Notes: generated from the sequence alone by a model not told the origin. Positions 1 through 10,136 are shown, numbered from the stretch's first letter. The stretch is DNA of 37,403 nucleotides from Candidatus Lambdaproteobacteria bacterium RIFOXYD2_FULL_50_16 (GCA_001783695.1 MFNE01000014.1:1-37403); one strand, 5' to 3'. Program-made: numbers and translations.

Positions 1-15
1 AATGCTGGCTGAAGA

Positions 16-35
16 ACCCGCCCTTTTGGCGGGGT
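16..35 (-). terminator. Possible intrinsic terminator downstream of the Nudix gene
   Basis: A short GC-rich hairpin (CCCGCC at 17-22 pairing with GGCGGG at 28-33, five-base loop) lies 17 bases past the stop of the minus-strand Nudix gene. Read on the minus strand it is followed only by TTCTTC, so the U-tract is weak. The position fits a terminator; the weak tail keeps confidence low. Confidence 0.4.
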
Positions 36-52
36 AAAAGTGAAAAGGTCAA

Positions 53-598
53 TCATAAAACCCGGTGGAAAAATTCCACTTGCAACTGGGTCCAGGACAG
101 TTTTCCTAACAAACCACACAATTTGGCTTGCCCAAAGGCAGCCGCCGCGGAGATGTGCGCCAATTCGCCCGTTTCGATAGCCCGCAAAATGGCTTTTTCG
201 GAAAATTTGAGGAGTTCCAAGCCTGGTTCGGGTGGGCCTTTCGCTTCGGCGGCGTCACAAAAAAAGATCAGCAACCGTTCGCTAAGCCGCTGGTCTATGG
301 CGTATGCGCCCAGGTACCGCGCCGTTTGTGCCCGGTATCCAGTTTCCTCCTCTAACTCCCGCAAAACCGCTTGATCTGGCGTTTCACCAGGGTCTATCGC
401 TCCCGCGGGTATCTCCAATACAGGGCCACCCATCGCAGGGCGAATTTGGCTCACGACCAGGAATTCGCCTTTTTTGGTCCGAGCCAAGGCAGCAACGGAG
501 GTTAACTGCTGGACGTAATAATAGGGTTGGCCACCGAGGTTGGGCCGACTTCGCAAAGAGAACCAGGGGGTTTCAAAGACCGGAATAGAGGGGTCCAT
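53..598 (-). CDS. Nudix hydrolase, ADP-ribose pyrophosphatase-like
   Basis: A 181-residue protein carrying a complete Nudix box G-x5-E-x7-R-E-L-x-E-E-x-G-Y (segment GAIDPGE then RELEEETGY, about residues 66-88). The preceding EIPAG segment is typical of the ADP-ribose/ADP-sugar pyrophosphatase branch, which hydrolyses nucleoside diphosphate sugars to a nucleoside monophosphate and a sugar phosphate in the cytoplasm. Length is normal for the family and there is no signal peptide. The ATG at 598 is preceded by a weak AAGG. A second, frameshifted Nudix gene lies at 20865-21387 with the same overall pattern. The gene is downstream of the family D gene on the same strand, 165 bp away. A role in trimming nucleotide-sugar pools for the glycan cluster is inference; the substrate cannot be read from the sequence. 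Confidence 0.9.
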   Translation of the reverse strand: MDPSIPVFETPWFSLRSRPNLGGQPYYYVQQLTSVAALARTKKGEFLVVSQIRPAMGGPVLEIPAGAIDPGETPDQAVLRELEEETGYRAQTARYLGAYAIDQRLSERLLIFFCDAAEAKGPPEPGLELLKFSEKAILRAIETGELAHISAAAAFGQAKLCGLLGKLSWTQLQVEFFHRVL

Positions 599-763
599 GG
601 GGAGCCTTTTTTAATAGAATCAGCGGTTTATCCCCGGATTGATTCCAAGGAGCACCATCAGCATATCCGGTCAGAGGCAGCCCCTGGCGTTTATGCAAAA
701 CCAAGGGCGCAATAAAATTCCTAAAGGCGAAAGGAAATCTCATTTGTCCCCGATTCTTTCAAC

Positions 764-3697
764 CTAGGGCAAGGAAAATTCCACCGCATCTTGATCGTCG
801 GGCGCATCACCGGCGGCAAACCGAATCAAATAAAACCGATAGGCCTTTTCGGAAACAAAATCATAAACTCTGGTTTCTCCAGCACTCCAAGATTCTGCGG
901 AACGATGATCAACTTCCTGCCAATCCACGCCATCGACAGAACCGAACACCTTCCAGTTTCTTGGCATTTGTTCGGGACCACGACTTTGATCCCGGTAAAG
1001 ACCGGGGCCTAATTTATACCTGTTTTTACGCGATATTTCAGGTAGTTCAATGCGAATCCAAAAGGGTACGCCTTGTTCCAACTTGGCCTGGTGTATCTTC
1101 GTGATGGCCAACGGAGCTTGCCGAAACAAAACCTTTTTATACCATTCTTGAGGGTCTTGGGGCAGTCCCCAAATAGATTGATAAAACCCACGAGAGGAAT
1201 TTTGTTCCCGCGCCTGATCTGCTGGAATCTTCCAATTGACCTCTTTATTGAGGCTCAATTCATTAAAATTGATCATCAACGTTCGTCCATCATCGGTCAC
1301 GGGAATGGGCACGCGCTTGATCACGTTTTCTGGTTTTATGCCAATATGCTCAACCCGAAACTGACCCAATTTGTACCCCGTTCCCTCCAACCCAAATTTG
1401 ATCAACGGCAGGTTAAAGGTATAATACATTTGGCTGGCAGCTAGATTAAAATCGAGCGCAATTTCTCGGTCCAAATAATGACTCATCATCGGGGCACCGA
1501 TCAATAAAATCTTCCGGTATACACTCAAATCCTCCGAACGTAGACGGGCCCTAATAAAATCGAGTTCCTTTTTTTTCTCTATCGAGACATAAAGCACATT
1601 ACGCGCACCAATCAAGCCGTAGGTGGCCAGCAAAACCCCTAAGCCCAGGACCAAGAGATTTTTTCCTGCACCCCCTCCCAAAATGCTAGCCCACTGCCAT
1701 ATCAGCCAGTAATAAAGAAGGACCAACAAAGCCCCGTAGATCAGTGTAATACGGTAGGCCGTGGGTACGTCTTCTACTAATAGATAAGGCGCATTTACCA
1801 ACAGGACAATTCCCGCTAGGCCCAACACCAACTGCGTCCAAACGCGCCAATACTCCTTGGCTGGTCCCTGTACCAAGTAAACCAGCAACAATGCGAATGC
1901 CAATAACCCAGTGACCCCCAACACCCACAGGTGGACTGTTTTTTCCCACCCAATCAGGTGTAAGGGCCCGGCGAGGGTCAACTTCGAAAGCCGTTCAAAG
2001 GTAAGCCATTTAGCCTCCCAGTTGAACAGCAGGTTCATCGAATAATGCCCGGTCCGCTTGGTAAAGGCCCCGCCCCAGTAAACCGGACCCGCCCAGGTTA
2101 AAAAAGGACCGATTAGATACTTATAAACCACAAAATACAGGGGCGCCGAAAAACCGATGAAGGCCATATCTTGGGCCAAAATAATTCGGTTTTTCCGCCA
2201 GTTATTTAAAGGCGTAAACAAGATGCGCGCAGTAACGGGCAACAAAAAGGCAAAGGTATTGGCCGGATAGGTCATAAAGCTACAAAGCAAGAGGCCTTGC
2301 CCTGCCAGCGCCAGCGTTAGGTTCCCCGTAAGGTTCCAACCCCGGACGCGGTGCTGGTCCCAAACCCAATAGGCCAAGAGACCCAAGGTAAACGACAGGG
2401 TATTGGGAAAGTTGGTCACCCATAGGATATAGAGCTGAAAACCTGGCAAAAAAAACAGCGTCGCTCCAATGGCCACCGCAAGTTTGGCTTCTAGCTTTAC
2501 CCGTTGCCATAAAATACTAGCCAAAAGCAGCACGTTAAAGATGGTCACCATCGCGGCATAAAACCTCGCTACCGCCAGATCCGAAAGCTCTTGGATAAAA
2601 TAAAATTGAAGGCTTAGCACCAAGCCGTTAAGTAACCGACCCATTCCGGCCACGTCCCGCGCCTCTGGGTGCCCCATCCACAGGTCTAGCACATTGGTAG
2701 GTTCGTAGTCGTTGTGAATGCCAAAATCTAATAAAAATGCGGGCAAATAAACCAGCAACGCCACCAATGCGAATAGAGCGCTATAAAGATAGAACAACCG
2801 ATTTTCCGGCCTTATCCAACAAACTCGGTTCACCCCATCGGCTACTTTGGTAATCACCCACAAAAATTGTTTTTTTAACCGCCAAAAAATCACGACCCCT
2901 AGAGCCAGCCCCCAAAGACTCCCAAGGGTGGCCCAATAAAAAACCCAGCGCTGGTTTAGATTACTATTGTTTTCTAGGGCTTTTTTAGCGACTCCAGCGA
3001 TCTCTTGGGCGTCTAAGGAGCGCGACCAAACGGCCAATTCGCTGATTCGGACGGCTGCACCCGTTGCGGGGCTTTTACCTCTACTTAGCAGGATCTGTTG
3101 GGCTGGTTGCAAAACGCCGGGCAGAACCGACTTTTCGATGACCGCTCCATTGAAATAGACCGCCGCTATCTCCTTCCTGGCATCGGTAACCAGGGCAACG
3201 TGTACCGGCGAATCCGGGGGTTTTGGCAAGTTAAAACTAGCACGGCCTCCGATAGTAAAAATGGAGACATGTAGGCCACCGTCCTCTTTAACCCAAAGAG
3301 AGGCACGTGGGTAAGGGGCGGATATGGCCCCGTCAAAAAAAATATTTGCTAACCCAGATTCCCTGCCACCCGCGCCGAGATCCAATAACAGGGTATAGGT
3401 CAGTGCCTGCTGGGAGCCAGATTTTGCCCATCCAGGCAATTCGCCGAAATGCTCGACCCCTTCATTAAAAAAAAGGCCATTAGCCGTGAAGTCTTTTGCC
3501 GATTTTGAAATCCCTAATTCTTGGCCCGTTACCTGATCTTTCAGGCTCCCCAAGAGCGGGTAATGAACCAAAAGGCCGGTTTGGTTTAATTCGACGGGGT
3601 CCAAGCCAATCTTGAAAAAAAGCTTTTTCCCGGCAAAAAGAATCAAAAGGGAAAAAACCGCCAGGAGTAACAGGCTGTTTTTTGTGGATTTTTTCAT
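764..3697 (-). CDS. Family D membrane protein: LamG + GtrII-like glycosyltransferase core + discoidin-like tail
   Basis: A 977-residue protein from the ATG at 3697. An upstream TTG at 3751 is in frame, but the ATG places a Lys-rich n-region directly before the hydrophobic anchor (about residues 8-23). The LamG opening motif GLLVHYPLLG is at 41-50, and the domain ends near 245 with the typical ISELAVWSRSLD strand. A second membrane segment leads into a polytopic core (about 300-760). There the loop IHNDY (about 325) followed by GRLLN resembles the acidic first periplasmic loop of GtrII/GT-C transferases. The tail (about 880-977) contains WKVFGSVDGVDWQEV and looks like an F5/8 type C carbohydrate-binding fold. 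The lectin and tail domains are predicted to be periplasmic. Paralogue at 15787-18786. The donor is expected to be a polyprenyl-phosphate sugar (family knowledge); the sugar is unknown. No Shine-Dalgarno is visible. Confidence 0.8.
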   Translation of the reverse strand: MKKSTKNSLLLLAVFSLLILFAGKKLFFKIGLDPVELNQTGLLVHYPLLGSLKDQVTGQELGISKSAKDFTANGLFFNEGVEHFGELPGWAKSGSQQALTYTLLLDLGAGGRESGLANIFFDGAISAPYPRASLWVKEDGGLHVSIFTIGGRASFNLPKPPDSPVHVALVTDARKEIAAVYFNGAVIEKSVLPGVLQPAQQILLSRGKSPATGAAVRISELAVWSRSLDAQEIAGVAKKALENNSNLNQRWVFYWATLGSLWGLALGVVIFWRLKKQFLWVITKVADGVNRVCWIRPENRLFYLYSALFALVALLVYLPAFLLDFGIHNDYEPTNVLDLWMGHPEARDVAGMGRLLNGLVLSLQFYFIQELSDLAVARFYAAMVTIFNVLLLASILWQRVKLEAKLAVAIGATLFFLPGFQLYILWVTNFPNTLSFTLGLLAYWVWDQHRVRGWNLTGNLTLALAGQGLLLCSFMTYPANTFAFLLPVTARILFTPLNNWRKNRIILAQDMAFIGFSAPLYFVVYKYLIGPFLTWAGPVYWGGAFTKRTGHYSMNLLFNWEAKWLTFERLSKLTLAGPLHLIGWEKTVHLWVLGVTGLLAFALLLVYLVQGPAKEYWRVWTQLVLGLAGIVLLVNAPYLLVEDVPTAYRITLIYGALLVLLYYWLIWQWASILGGGAGKNLLVLGLGVLLATYGLIGARNVLYVSIEKKKELDFIRARLRSEDLSVYRKILLIGAPMMSHYLDREIALDFNLAASQMYYTFNLPLIKFGLEGTGYKLGQFRVEHIGIKPENVIKRVPIPVTDDGRTLMINFNELSLNKEVNWKIPADQAREQNSSRGFYQSIWGLPQDPQEWYKKVLFRQAPLAITKIHQAKLEQGVPFWIRIELPEISRKNRYKLGPGLYRDQSRGPEQMPRNWKVFGSVDGVDWQEVDHRSAESWSAGETRVYDFVSEKAYRFYLIRFAAGDAPDDQDAVEFSLP

Positions 3698-4140
3698 GTA
3701 CGCCGATTCAACCTTTCCCTTTTGACATCCAAAAAGACCCTTTTGCAACACTTACGGTTAACCGAGGGGCAGTTGGTTTTAAACCCCACCAAATTCTGCC
3801 CTTTCAATAAAGCTGTTTTTATCAAACAAGAGGTGTAGAGAATTTGATCAAACCCGACCCGCTTAGAATGCGCTAACCTCCTAGAAAATTCAAGACCCCC
3901 AAGGAACGCTAAAGAAACAACTGTCTGCCAAAGTTCTTGCCATTTTCTTCATGACAAACCGATGAACCTTCGACTACCCTACCGTATGCTTCTCTTGAAA
4001 GCATGAGCCTCTTGACCGAAAAAAGATTTTATTAATTTACTTTGGAAAACAGGGTGATATCTTTGGTTGGGGCTTAAGATTTTTCCCCCGCAGCGTTGAA
4101 ACCTTGGTTCCTGCCTGTTAACTTCCAGTTTTTTGCTTTT
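3698..4140. other. Divergent intergenic region between family D and family A genes
   Basis: These 443 bp separate two outward-facing genes and should hold both promoters. A possible + strand promoter has TTGACC at 4012-4017 and an AT-rich TAATTT at 4033-4038, with a short 15-base spacer, so it is weak. An inverted repeat ATGCTT/AAGCAT with a short loop lies near 3987-4003 and could be an operator. I see no small gene, RNA gene or mobile-element end here. Confidence 0.4.
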
Positions 4141-6360
4141 ATGTCCCCAGTACCTTCCTTGGCGCGTTTACCCAAAGCTCCAGGGTTAGCATCCAAACCT
4201 GTTGCGGAATTTGCGCCCACCTTCCGGCAATTGTTGGGCCTAGGTATTTGGGCTGGCCTTTTGGGTCTATTTTTAGGCCTAGTCACCTATCCTGGATTGG
4301 ACCAAGCGACCGAAACGGCCCAAGCCCAAGCGGGGCTTGTCAATTATGCCACCAATAACCCCTTCTTTCAGTATCATATCCGAGTTTTCAGTCTTCCTAT
4401 TTTTATTGCCAAGGAGCTACTGCCATTTTTAGGGGAAACCCAGGTGGGGATGATCCTCAACGGGCTTGACGGAATCCTGGCCATGGTCGCCATGTGTTTT
4501 TTCACCTACGCCATATGCCGCAACCAAATCTACGCCTTATTGGTTGCTGTCTCGGTACACCTCAGCGGGATCTACGCCACCGAATTGCCTTACCACATAA
4601 CCCTGTTTGGGAGTGCCGACAGTCACGGACGGGTCGGTCTGTTGACCTTAACCTTAGTGCTGGCATTTTTGCTGCTTCAATATGACCGTACCGGGAATTT
4701 CCTTTTAGGCTTTTCCCCGATCATGCACCTTACCTTGGGCGCTTATTTTATCGGCTTGGTATGCGGATCCCTGACGTTGGCCTTGCTCTACGCCCGCTTG
4801 AGCAGGCAACCGTTGCTAGCGCCACTAGCGGGTATTTGGCGGGCACGGTTTTGGCTTGTGGCCGGATTTCTTTTATTTTTGGCATTTTTTGGCTACCACT
4901 GGAGTCAGTTCGCCGATGCTTACCAGCCCACTTCAGCGTCAGACCTTTTGGCCGTAAAGCAGTTTTTAGTTACCATAGCCAATCACCATGTACAATTTCC
5001 CTTCGCGGTGCGCAACTTACTGCCCTTGGCATTTTTCTTTTTTCTTTTTTCAAAACTCTGGAAAGTTGGAGTCGGACGGTTAGAGTTATTTGGAGGCCTT
5101 CTTTTTTTTAGTGGGCTAATCTTTCTTTTTGGCTCTTATATCCCCGTTGAATGGATGCCCCTGGCTTTTTGGCAGGTGGTTCCGCCGCGCTTGATGAACC
5201 CGGTTTACTTAATTACGCCGTTTCTCCTTTTGGCCATGCTCCCGGCAATTTCGCCACGCGGTTGGACGATTGGCTTGGTTTCTTGTTTTGCCTTATTATT
5301 TGTCGCTTGGTCCAAACACTTGGGATGGCTCGCCGAGCAACCGTGGCCCAATGATTTGGGGATGATATTACTCTTTGTTTTATCAGGGATTTCGGTTCCT
5401 GCCGACTGGCGTTTGAACCTTGGAAAAAAACCTTACCCAAGCGCGATCTTAGTTTCGGCCCTGGGCCTTTTGTTGGCTGCCGGTTTGTACGGGAGCCTCA
5501 CGGTTAATAAAATAAATACCGCTTGTACCCATCGATTCAAGTTGCAATGTTGGGTACATCATGTTTACCCCAGCTATCACAACGACGCCTTTTTGCGCGA
5601 GGTACACGACCATTCCAAACTGATTCTAGTCGCGGGAACTGGAATGGTGCAATTAAAAACAGGGGTGCCCGTTTGGCTGCCTGACGGGATTAACCAGGGG
5701 CTTTATGTCCCTTCAACGATGACCGAGATCGCGAACCGGCTCAAAGTGGTTTACGGTGTTGACTTCAAGACCTTTGTGGGTCCCAGGGATGGCGGAATCC
5801 CGATGGGGCCTACCCTTTATACCTGGAAGAGACGAAGCCAACGGGAGTGGGCTAACTTAGCTGAGGATTATGGGTTCGATAGTTTACTGACTTCTGAAAA
5901 GTTGGACCTGCCCATAAAAGCCAAATCCGCTACCGATACCCTATATTATTTCGACAATTCCGACCCCCAATATTACAAACTGATTATTGATCGTCCGTTC
6001 GAGAAATACGGCATCCATTTAGGGTTTAACCCATGGGGGGATGCGGACGACTTCTGGGAAGCTCCAAGCTACCCCCAAGAAGCCACCATTCGATTTAACG
6101 AACCCCAATCACTGGAATCCGTGAAACTGGAAACCGGTGCGGTTGGAGACCGTACCCCTACGGAAATCGATCTTTTGGGTTCTACCGATGGCCAAAACTT
6201 TACCTTGATTCACCAATGGCGGGTAAAACCGTTTAAGGGGCATGAAAAGCGCTACTTACCAGCACCCAACGTAGAATATCGTTATTTCAAATTTAGGTTT
6301 CTCGGTGGACCCGAACCGATCATGCGGATTTATTCGATCGAACCCGTGGTTCGGAATTAG
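4141..6360 (+). CDS. Family A polytopic membrane protein with discoidin-like C-terminus (copy 1)
   Basis: A 739-residue protein from the ATG at 4141. An in-frame TTG at 4096 would add 15 residues, but the ATG gives the same length as the paralogues at 13372 and 23375. About a dozen hydrophobic segments fill residues 30-480. The first loop carries ETAQAQAGLVNY and the conserved QYHIRVFSLPI. Further signatures shared by all three copies are an HGR-x-GLL motif, an HH-x-x-F-x-F loop and PLAFWQ-x-x-P-x-R. The last 120 residues (starting at FWEAPSYPQEA) form a beta-rich module with LLGSTDGQNFTL and YFKFRFLGG, resembling F5/8 type C domains. I do not recognise the membrane core as a named family; a GT-C-like transferase is the best guess from topology and context. 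Its stop codon overlaps that of the convergent family B gene by four bases. Confidence 0.75.
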   Translation: MSPVPSLARLPKAPGLASKPVAEFAPTFRQLLGLGIWAGLLGLFLGLVTYPGLDQATETAQAQAGLVNYATNNPFFQYHIRVFSLPIFIAKELLPFLGETQVGMILNGLDGILAMVAMCFFTYAICRNQIYALLVAVSVHLSGIYATELPYHITLFGSADSHGRVGLLTLTLVLAFLLLQYDRTGNFLLGFSPIMHLTLGAYFIGLVCGSLTLALLYARLSRQPLLAPLAGIWRARFWLVAGFLLFLAFFGYHWSQFADAYQPTSASDLLAVKQFLVTIANHHVQFPFAVRNLLPLAFFFFLFSKLWKVGVGRLELFGGLLFFSGLIFLFGSYIPVEWMPLAFWQVVPPRLMNPVYLITPFLLLAMLPAISPRGWTIGLVSCFALLFVAWSKHLGWLAEQPWPNDLGMILLFVLSGISVPADWRLNLGKKPYPSAILVSALGLLLAAGLYGSLTVNKINTACTHRFKLQCWVHHVYPSYHNDAFLREVHDHSKLILVAGTGMVQLKTGVPVWLPDGINQGLYVPSTMTEIANRLKVVYGVDFKTFVGPRDGGIPMGPTLYTWKRRSQREWANLAEDYGFDSLLTSEKLDLPIKAKSATDTLYYFDNSDPQYYKLIIDRPFEKYGIHLGFNPWGDADDFWEAPSYPQEATIRFNEPQSLESVKLETGAVGDRTPTEIDLLGSTDGQNFTLIHQWRVKPFKGHEKRYLPAPNVEYRYFKFRFLGGPEPIMRIYSIEPVVRN

Positions 6361-9158
6361 CGATAAGTCTGGTAGTTATACCTTACATACTTAAGATTTT
6401 CGACCATTTGGCCGATTCGTTCGGTCGCCAAAAACGGGGTAAAGGAGTAAAGCAGCATAAAAACTACCATCGCTTGTTTGATCCGCCTTCGACACCGGGC
6501 CACCTGAACGATCGCTAAAAACAGGACCAGAAAATACGGGACTTCAAAAAGCCGGGTTTTTGGCCAAGCGTAAACTCCGATTACGGAGTTGTTTGCGAAG
6601 AAATAGAGCAAAGGCAAAGAAACCGCACTCATCACGAAATAATAACGAGCGGTCAAATCAGCCCGCCGCCGGAAGAACAGGAAAAACCCCATAAACAGTA
6701 ACAACATCCCGGAGGTGCTTAGATAAATGGGTAAACTCTCGTGGTAAACAGTCCAACCGCCATGAGCGCGGAAATCCGAAATCGATTGGGCCCGAAAAAC
6801 GCCACCTTGATCAAAACCTTCAGAAAACAGGGGATGATAACCCAGCGGGGGGAATATCCGTTCTTCGACAAGTCCATCATTGGCTAAAATCTGGTTTACT
6901 TGGTGTCGCAAAAAATTTGACGGCATATTGCCTAGAGTAGCCATAGCCGTTATCAGCGCCAAAGCTCCAATCAAAAAAGCTCTCGGCTGCCTTAGGTAAA
7001 ACCGTCCTACTGCAGCACCGCGCAGCAATACCAATAGGATGCAAAAAACCATGGCCGATCGAATTAAAATACCCAGTTGTTCCCAATCCAAGCCAAAACT
7101 TAAGAGGGTCGCTAGGATAATAAGACCGATCCACATTCGGTCCCTTTTAATCAGTACCACCACCGGAAACATCAATACCAACAACCATAACCCCACGGAA
7201 ACGGAAAGCGCGGCGCAGCCAGCCAAAATCAATGCCCAAGATGCGGGATGGAGGGATAGGTTTTTAAGTTTCAGGCAGATCAAGGTAGCAGCCAACCCAA
7301 TTCCTACCACGCGGCCAGAGTAGGCTATAAAATATAACGGATTGCCGGAATCAAACTGGAGGTAATAAGACCAAGGTACCAAGGAGGAGGTTCCCCAAAA
7401 TAGAAAAATTGTCCCCACCCAAGCCAAACGTCGCTCCAGCCCAAGCCATTCGAACAGCAACAATAGTTGCCAAAAAACCGCCACCTTGGCCAACGACAGC
7501 GTGTACCAATGGGACAACAACGCTGGATAATGACCGGTCAGGGGTTTAGTTGCGAAACTATTATAGAGGATGTGGTCGTAGTGTTGACCGAAGATGGGCA
7601 AGCGCACCTGGGCAAACCGATCCACCAGCCGGGAGTATTGGTCTCCATGCCCGGCATAATAAAAGTCACCTTGCGAGATCTGCAACGTCAAAAGACTAGC
7701 CCACAGGATCAGGCTAAAAACTAACTCTCCTGAGTGGCCCCTGGGCGACTGCCGGGCAAGCTGGACCACCGTCCCGCGCCGCCAATAAATCAGACCCAAT
7801 ATACTGCTTAAAACAACAATATACAGAATATTTCCCCCAAAAACCAAGCTCCAGAGCCGCGTCCAAAAGATCACCGCCGGATAGCCCAAAACAAAGGCAG
7901 CCATCACTTTGACCCCTATGGAACGATCCATTTTTGCGTATAACGCTGGCGCCAGCACCAATCCCAACAAACAAGCGACCATCCAGTTGAGGGTCAGCCC
8001 AATAAAATACCAGGGTTTTATGGAAGACCAATGGATTTGGCTTAAATCGGAAAGAAAACTGATGGGATATTGGTTATCGCTAAGCTGGTAAATATTATAA
8101 AGTGCCGGAGGCAAAACAAGGCAAGCGACGAAAAGTAAACCCAACGATACCCCCAAAAACCCACCCACTCGAAGTCCAAATCGAAGTTCCCTTGGACCCT
8201 CAGCGTTAGAGGGATATATAAAAACTCCCACCGCAAACAACAGCACCATGACCCCAAAAAAAACCTGAAAACTCTCCTGTAATTCGGGGTACATCGTTTG
8301 CCCAAGCGGGTGTACTCCAAAAAGCCGAACCGGTTTTTCGGGATTTCGGGCCAAATAAACCAAAGCACCTAACCCCAAGGTTGCCAAGCCGTATTTTTTA
8401 ATTCGGTCAAACCCAGGTATGGGTTTCATGCGCTGCTGGGAAGCCAACCGATCAAGCCGGACCAGCCAGGGCAAAAGACCTACTCCCAAAAAGCCTAAGC
8501 CGAGTAACCGCATAAACACTTGCAGCCTTTGCTGGCGTTCACCTAGAAGCACACCCAACGGTATTTGTCCCCGCCAAAGCGCAACTTCGCGCAAGCTGGG
8601 AGCCTCTGCCTGCGCAAGTTGCAAGGAATCGACCTTAAGGGATGGATCGTTTATCCGCGCAAACCGTTTCCCTTGAACGGACCACTGCCAAACCCCGTTT
8701 TTTTGGCGCATTAACTCAACCAAGGCCCACTGATTGGGTTCTAGCGCAATTTTGCCGAGGCTACGCTGATTCAGCCTACCTTCTACCTGGGATGCCTCTG
8801 GTTGGTACCAAAGCTCTAAAGCTGCGGTCGTGTTTGGTGAACTCACCAGTTTTATAGGGGGGCGCTCTGGGGCCGGGGCCAATGCTCCCTCTTCGGTTGG
8901 TTCAGGGCGCTTGATCAAAAGATAAAAACTGACACCAAATTCCGGCGCTTCCTTGGGAAGGTTCAGCGTTATTTTGGAGGTACCGGCAAAAGATTGGGGG
9001 TAATAGGACAACAGTTTACCCCGGTACACGGGAGAATCAGGGCTCACCCACCAATGGGAAATGGTCGGTGCTAACCCCCAAAAAATCGACCCTGCAACTA
9101 AAGCCAATAGCGGAAAAAGCCAAGCACGCCGATGGAAGAGCTTGCGAATCCGGTTCAT
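6357..9158 (-). CDS. Family B polytopic membrane protein with degenerate lectin domain (copy 1)
   Basis: A 933-residue protein starting at ATG 9158. It has one N-terminal anchor (about 12-32), then a soluble module (about 45-215) opening with LLSYYPQS and containing REVALWRGQ, which looks like a degenerate concanavalin-like fold. The remainder is polytopic. A conserved hydrophilic block reads YYAGHGDQYS, then PIFGQHYDHILYNSFATKPL, and the protein ends with NLKYVRYNYQTYR. Both signatures recur in the paralogue at 25561-28401. The start lies one base after the stop of the free-standing LamG gene (arrangement TGA-A-ATG), so the two are almost certainly co-translated. No Shine-Dalgarno is visible. 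The core family is unknown to me; the His/Asp-rich loop between membrane spans is a candidate active site of a GT-C-type enzyme (inference). Confidence 0.75.
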   Translation of the reverse strand: MNRIRKLFHRRAWLFPLLALVAGSIFWGLAPTISHWWVSPDSPVYRGKLLSYYPQSFAGTSKITLNLPKEAPEFGVSFYLLIKRPEPTEEGALAPAPERPPIKLVSSPNTTAALELWYQPEASQVEGRLNQRSLGKIALEPNQWALVELMRQKNGVWQWSVQGKRFARINDPSLKVDSLQLAQAEAPSLREVALWRGQIPLGVLLGERQQRLQVFMRLLGLGFLGVGLLPWLVRLDRLASQQRMKPIPGFDRIKKYGLATLGLGALVYLARNPEKPVRLFGVHPLGQTMYPELQESFQVFFGVMVLLFAVGVFIYPSNAEGPRELRFGLRVGGFLGVSLGLLFVACLVLPPALYNIYQLSDNQYPISFLSDLSQIHWSSIKPWYFIGLTLNWMVACLLGLVLAPALYAKMDRSIGVKVMAAFVLGYPAVIFWTRLWSLVFGGNILYIVVLSSILGLIYWRRGTVVQLARQSPRGHSGELVFSLILWASLLTLQISQGDFYYAGHGDQYSRLVDRFAQVRLPIFGQHYDHILYNSFATKPLTGHYPALLSHWYTLSLAKVAVFWQLLLLFEWLGLERRLAWVGTIFLFWGTSSLVPWSYYLQFDSGNPLYFIAYSGRVVGIGLAATLICLKLKNLSLHPASWALILAGCAALSVSVGLWLLVLMFPVVVLIKRDRMWIGLIILATLLSFGLDWEQLGILIRSAMVFCILLVLLRGAAVGRFYLRQPRAFLIGALALITAMATLGNMPSNFLRHQVNQILANDGLVEERIFPPLGYHPLFSEGFDQGGVFRAQSISDFRAHGGWTVYHESLPIYLSTSGMLLLFMGFFLFFRRRADLTARYYFVMSAVSLPLLYFFANNSVIGVYAWPKTRLFEVPYFLVLFLAIVQVARCRRRIKQAMVVFMLLYSFTPFLATERIGQMVENLKYVRYNYQTYR

Positions 9159-9159
9159 T

Positions 9160-10023
9160 TCAATTCAAAAAGCGGTTAAAAAAACCCTGGTTTTGGTACA
9201 GCCTGAAGGCCCCGTAAAATAAAATAACCGCTATTAAATAAAGGGTACCCAAAATCACCCGGTAACGCAGATTCCACCGTTCTTGAAAATTCTGCTGATC
9301 CAGAAATATAAGCGCCGCTTCCTCCATTGACAGTTCTCGATCCCAAAAAGAAAAATTCCCCAAATTACCCTTAAACGAGGGTTCAAGGGAATCCCACCGG
9401 CCTAGTAAAAACTGATTCACCGCACCGGGATTTTCCATCTTGAAGGGCGCCTCTAAAAGTAATTTGCCGGAGACATAAACTCGGCTTCGGTTATTTTTGA
9501 AAGATACCGATGCCACCAGGTGCACCGGAAAATGTTGCAAGCTGGTCTCAAAGGGAAAATCCCGGGTCGCGCCTCCAACAGTATAGCGGATTCGCTGATT
9601 CATGCTGTTGATCTCAAGCGCTTGGATGGGTTGTTGCGGATTATCTCGATTGCCGCTCCAGAAAACCGGTTGATACCGATCTAACTTTGGCATTCTTACC
9701 CACAAAGAGACCGTCTGGTCCTGGTTTGGAGGGATTTTAAACGAATTTGCTTCCAGTTGTAAGAAATCCAACTTCTCGCCGCTTAGGCGAATTCCGCCGT
9801 TGTAAAAAGACCGGTCCCAGCGGTAACTTAAGGAAACGTTGTTTTCGCTGTAATCCTTGAGGTTGCCGTAGAGCGGAAAGAACAAAGCCAATCCTTGGGT
9901 AACAGAAGGGATACCCATAGGAGCGAAGTAGAGTGCCAAAGGCTTTGCCATAAAAGACAGCGCGATTGCCGCTAAAAGTATCAGTCCCCCGATTCGCCAG
10001 CGCCTCCTTTGGGTACCTTCCAT
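9160..10023 (-). CDS. Family C free-standing membrane-anchored LamG protein (copy 1)
   Basis: A 287-residue protein from the ATG at 10023. The frame stays open upstream into the neighbouring IS element, but the start at MEGTQ matches the length of its paralogue at 28496-29353 (285 aa). Layout: basic n-region and anchor (about 8-30), LamG opening GLALFFPLYGNLKDYSENN, then PVFWSGN, SRVYVSGKLL, FLLGR and NFSFWDRELS, in the classical Laminin_G_3 order. A second membrane segment lies near residues 255-280. It looks like the N-terminal half of the D and E proteins without the enzyme core, and probably displays a periplasmic lectin domain. The family B gene follows after one base. An IS inserted 41 bp upstream of the start, so the native promoter is probably displaced. 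Confidence 0.8.
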   Translation of the reverse strand: MEGTQRRRWRIGGLILLAAIALSFMAKPLALYFAPMGIPSVTQGLALFFPLYGNLKDYSENNVSLSYRWDRSFYNGGIRLSGEKLDFLQLEANSFKIPPNQDQTVSLWVRMPKLDRYQPVFWSGNRDNPQQPIQALEINSMNQRIRYTVGGATRDFPFETSLQHFPVHLVASVSFKNNRSRVYVSGKLLLEAPFKMENPGAVNQFLLGRWDSLEPSFKGNLGNFSFWDRELSMEEAALIFLDQQNFQERWNLRYRVILGTLYLIAVILFYGAFRLYQNQGFFNRFLN

Positions 10024-10064
10024 AAATCCATACTCGGTTTTAAAATCTCTACGCTTTGGTCCTA

Positions 10065-10118
10065 TGAGATGGTCCGGTGTGTTAGGACAACTTGAGACTG
10101 GCTTTAAGCTCTGATCCA
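10065..10118 (+). repeat. Left terminal inverted repeat region of IS-A
   Basis: This end begins TGAGATGGTCCGGTG and contains GGACAACTTG and GCTCTGATCC. It matches, inverted, the right end at 11293-11335 and the corresponding end of the deleted copy at 12397-12602. Differences from the deleted copy are few (for example GTCTCAAG versus GTCTTAAG). Confidence 0.75.
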
Positions 10119-10136
10119 GTTTTTCAATTCGAGGTC

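Noticed and set aside
4096-4140. Upstream TTG starts for family A genes (also 13354 and 23351)
   Set aside because: The internal ATG codons give consistent protein lengths among the three paralogues, and the extensions do not align with each other.
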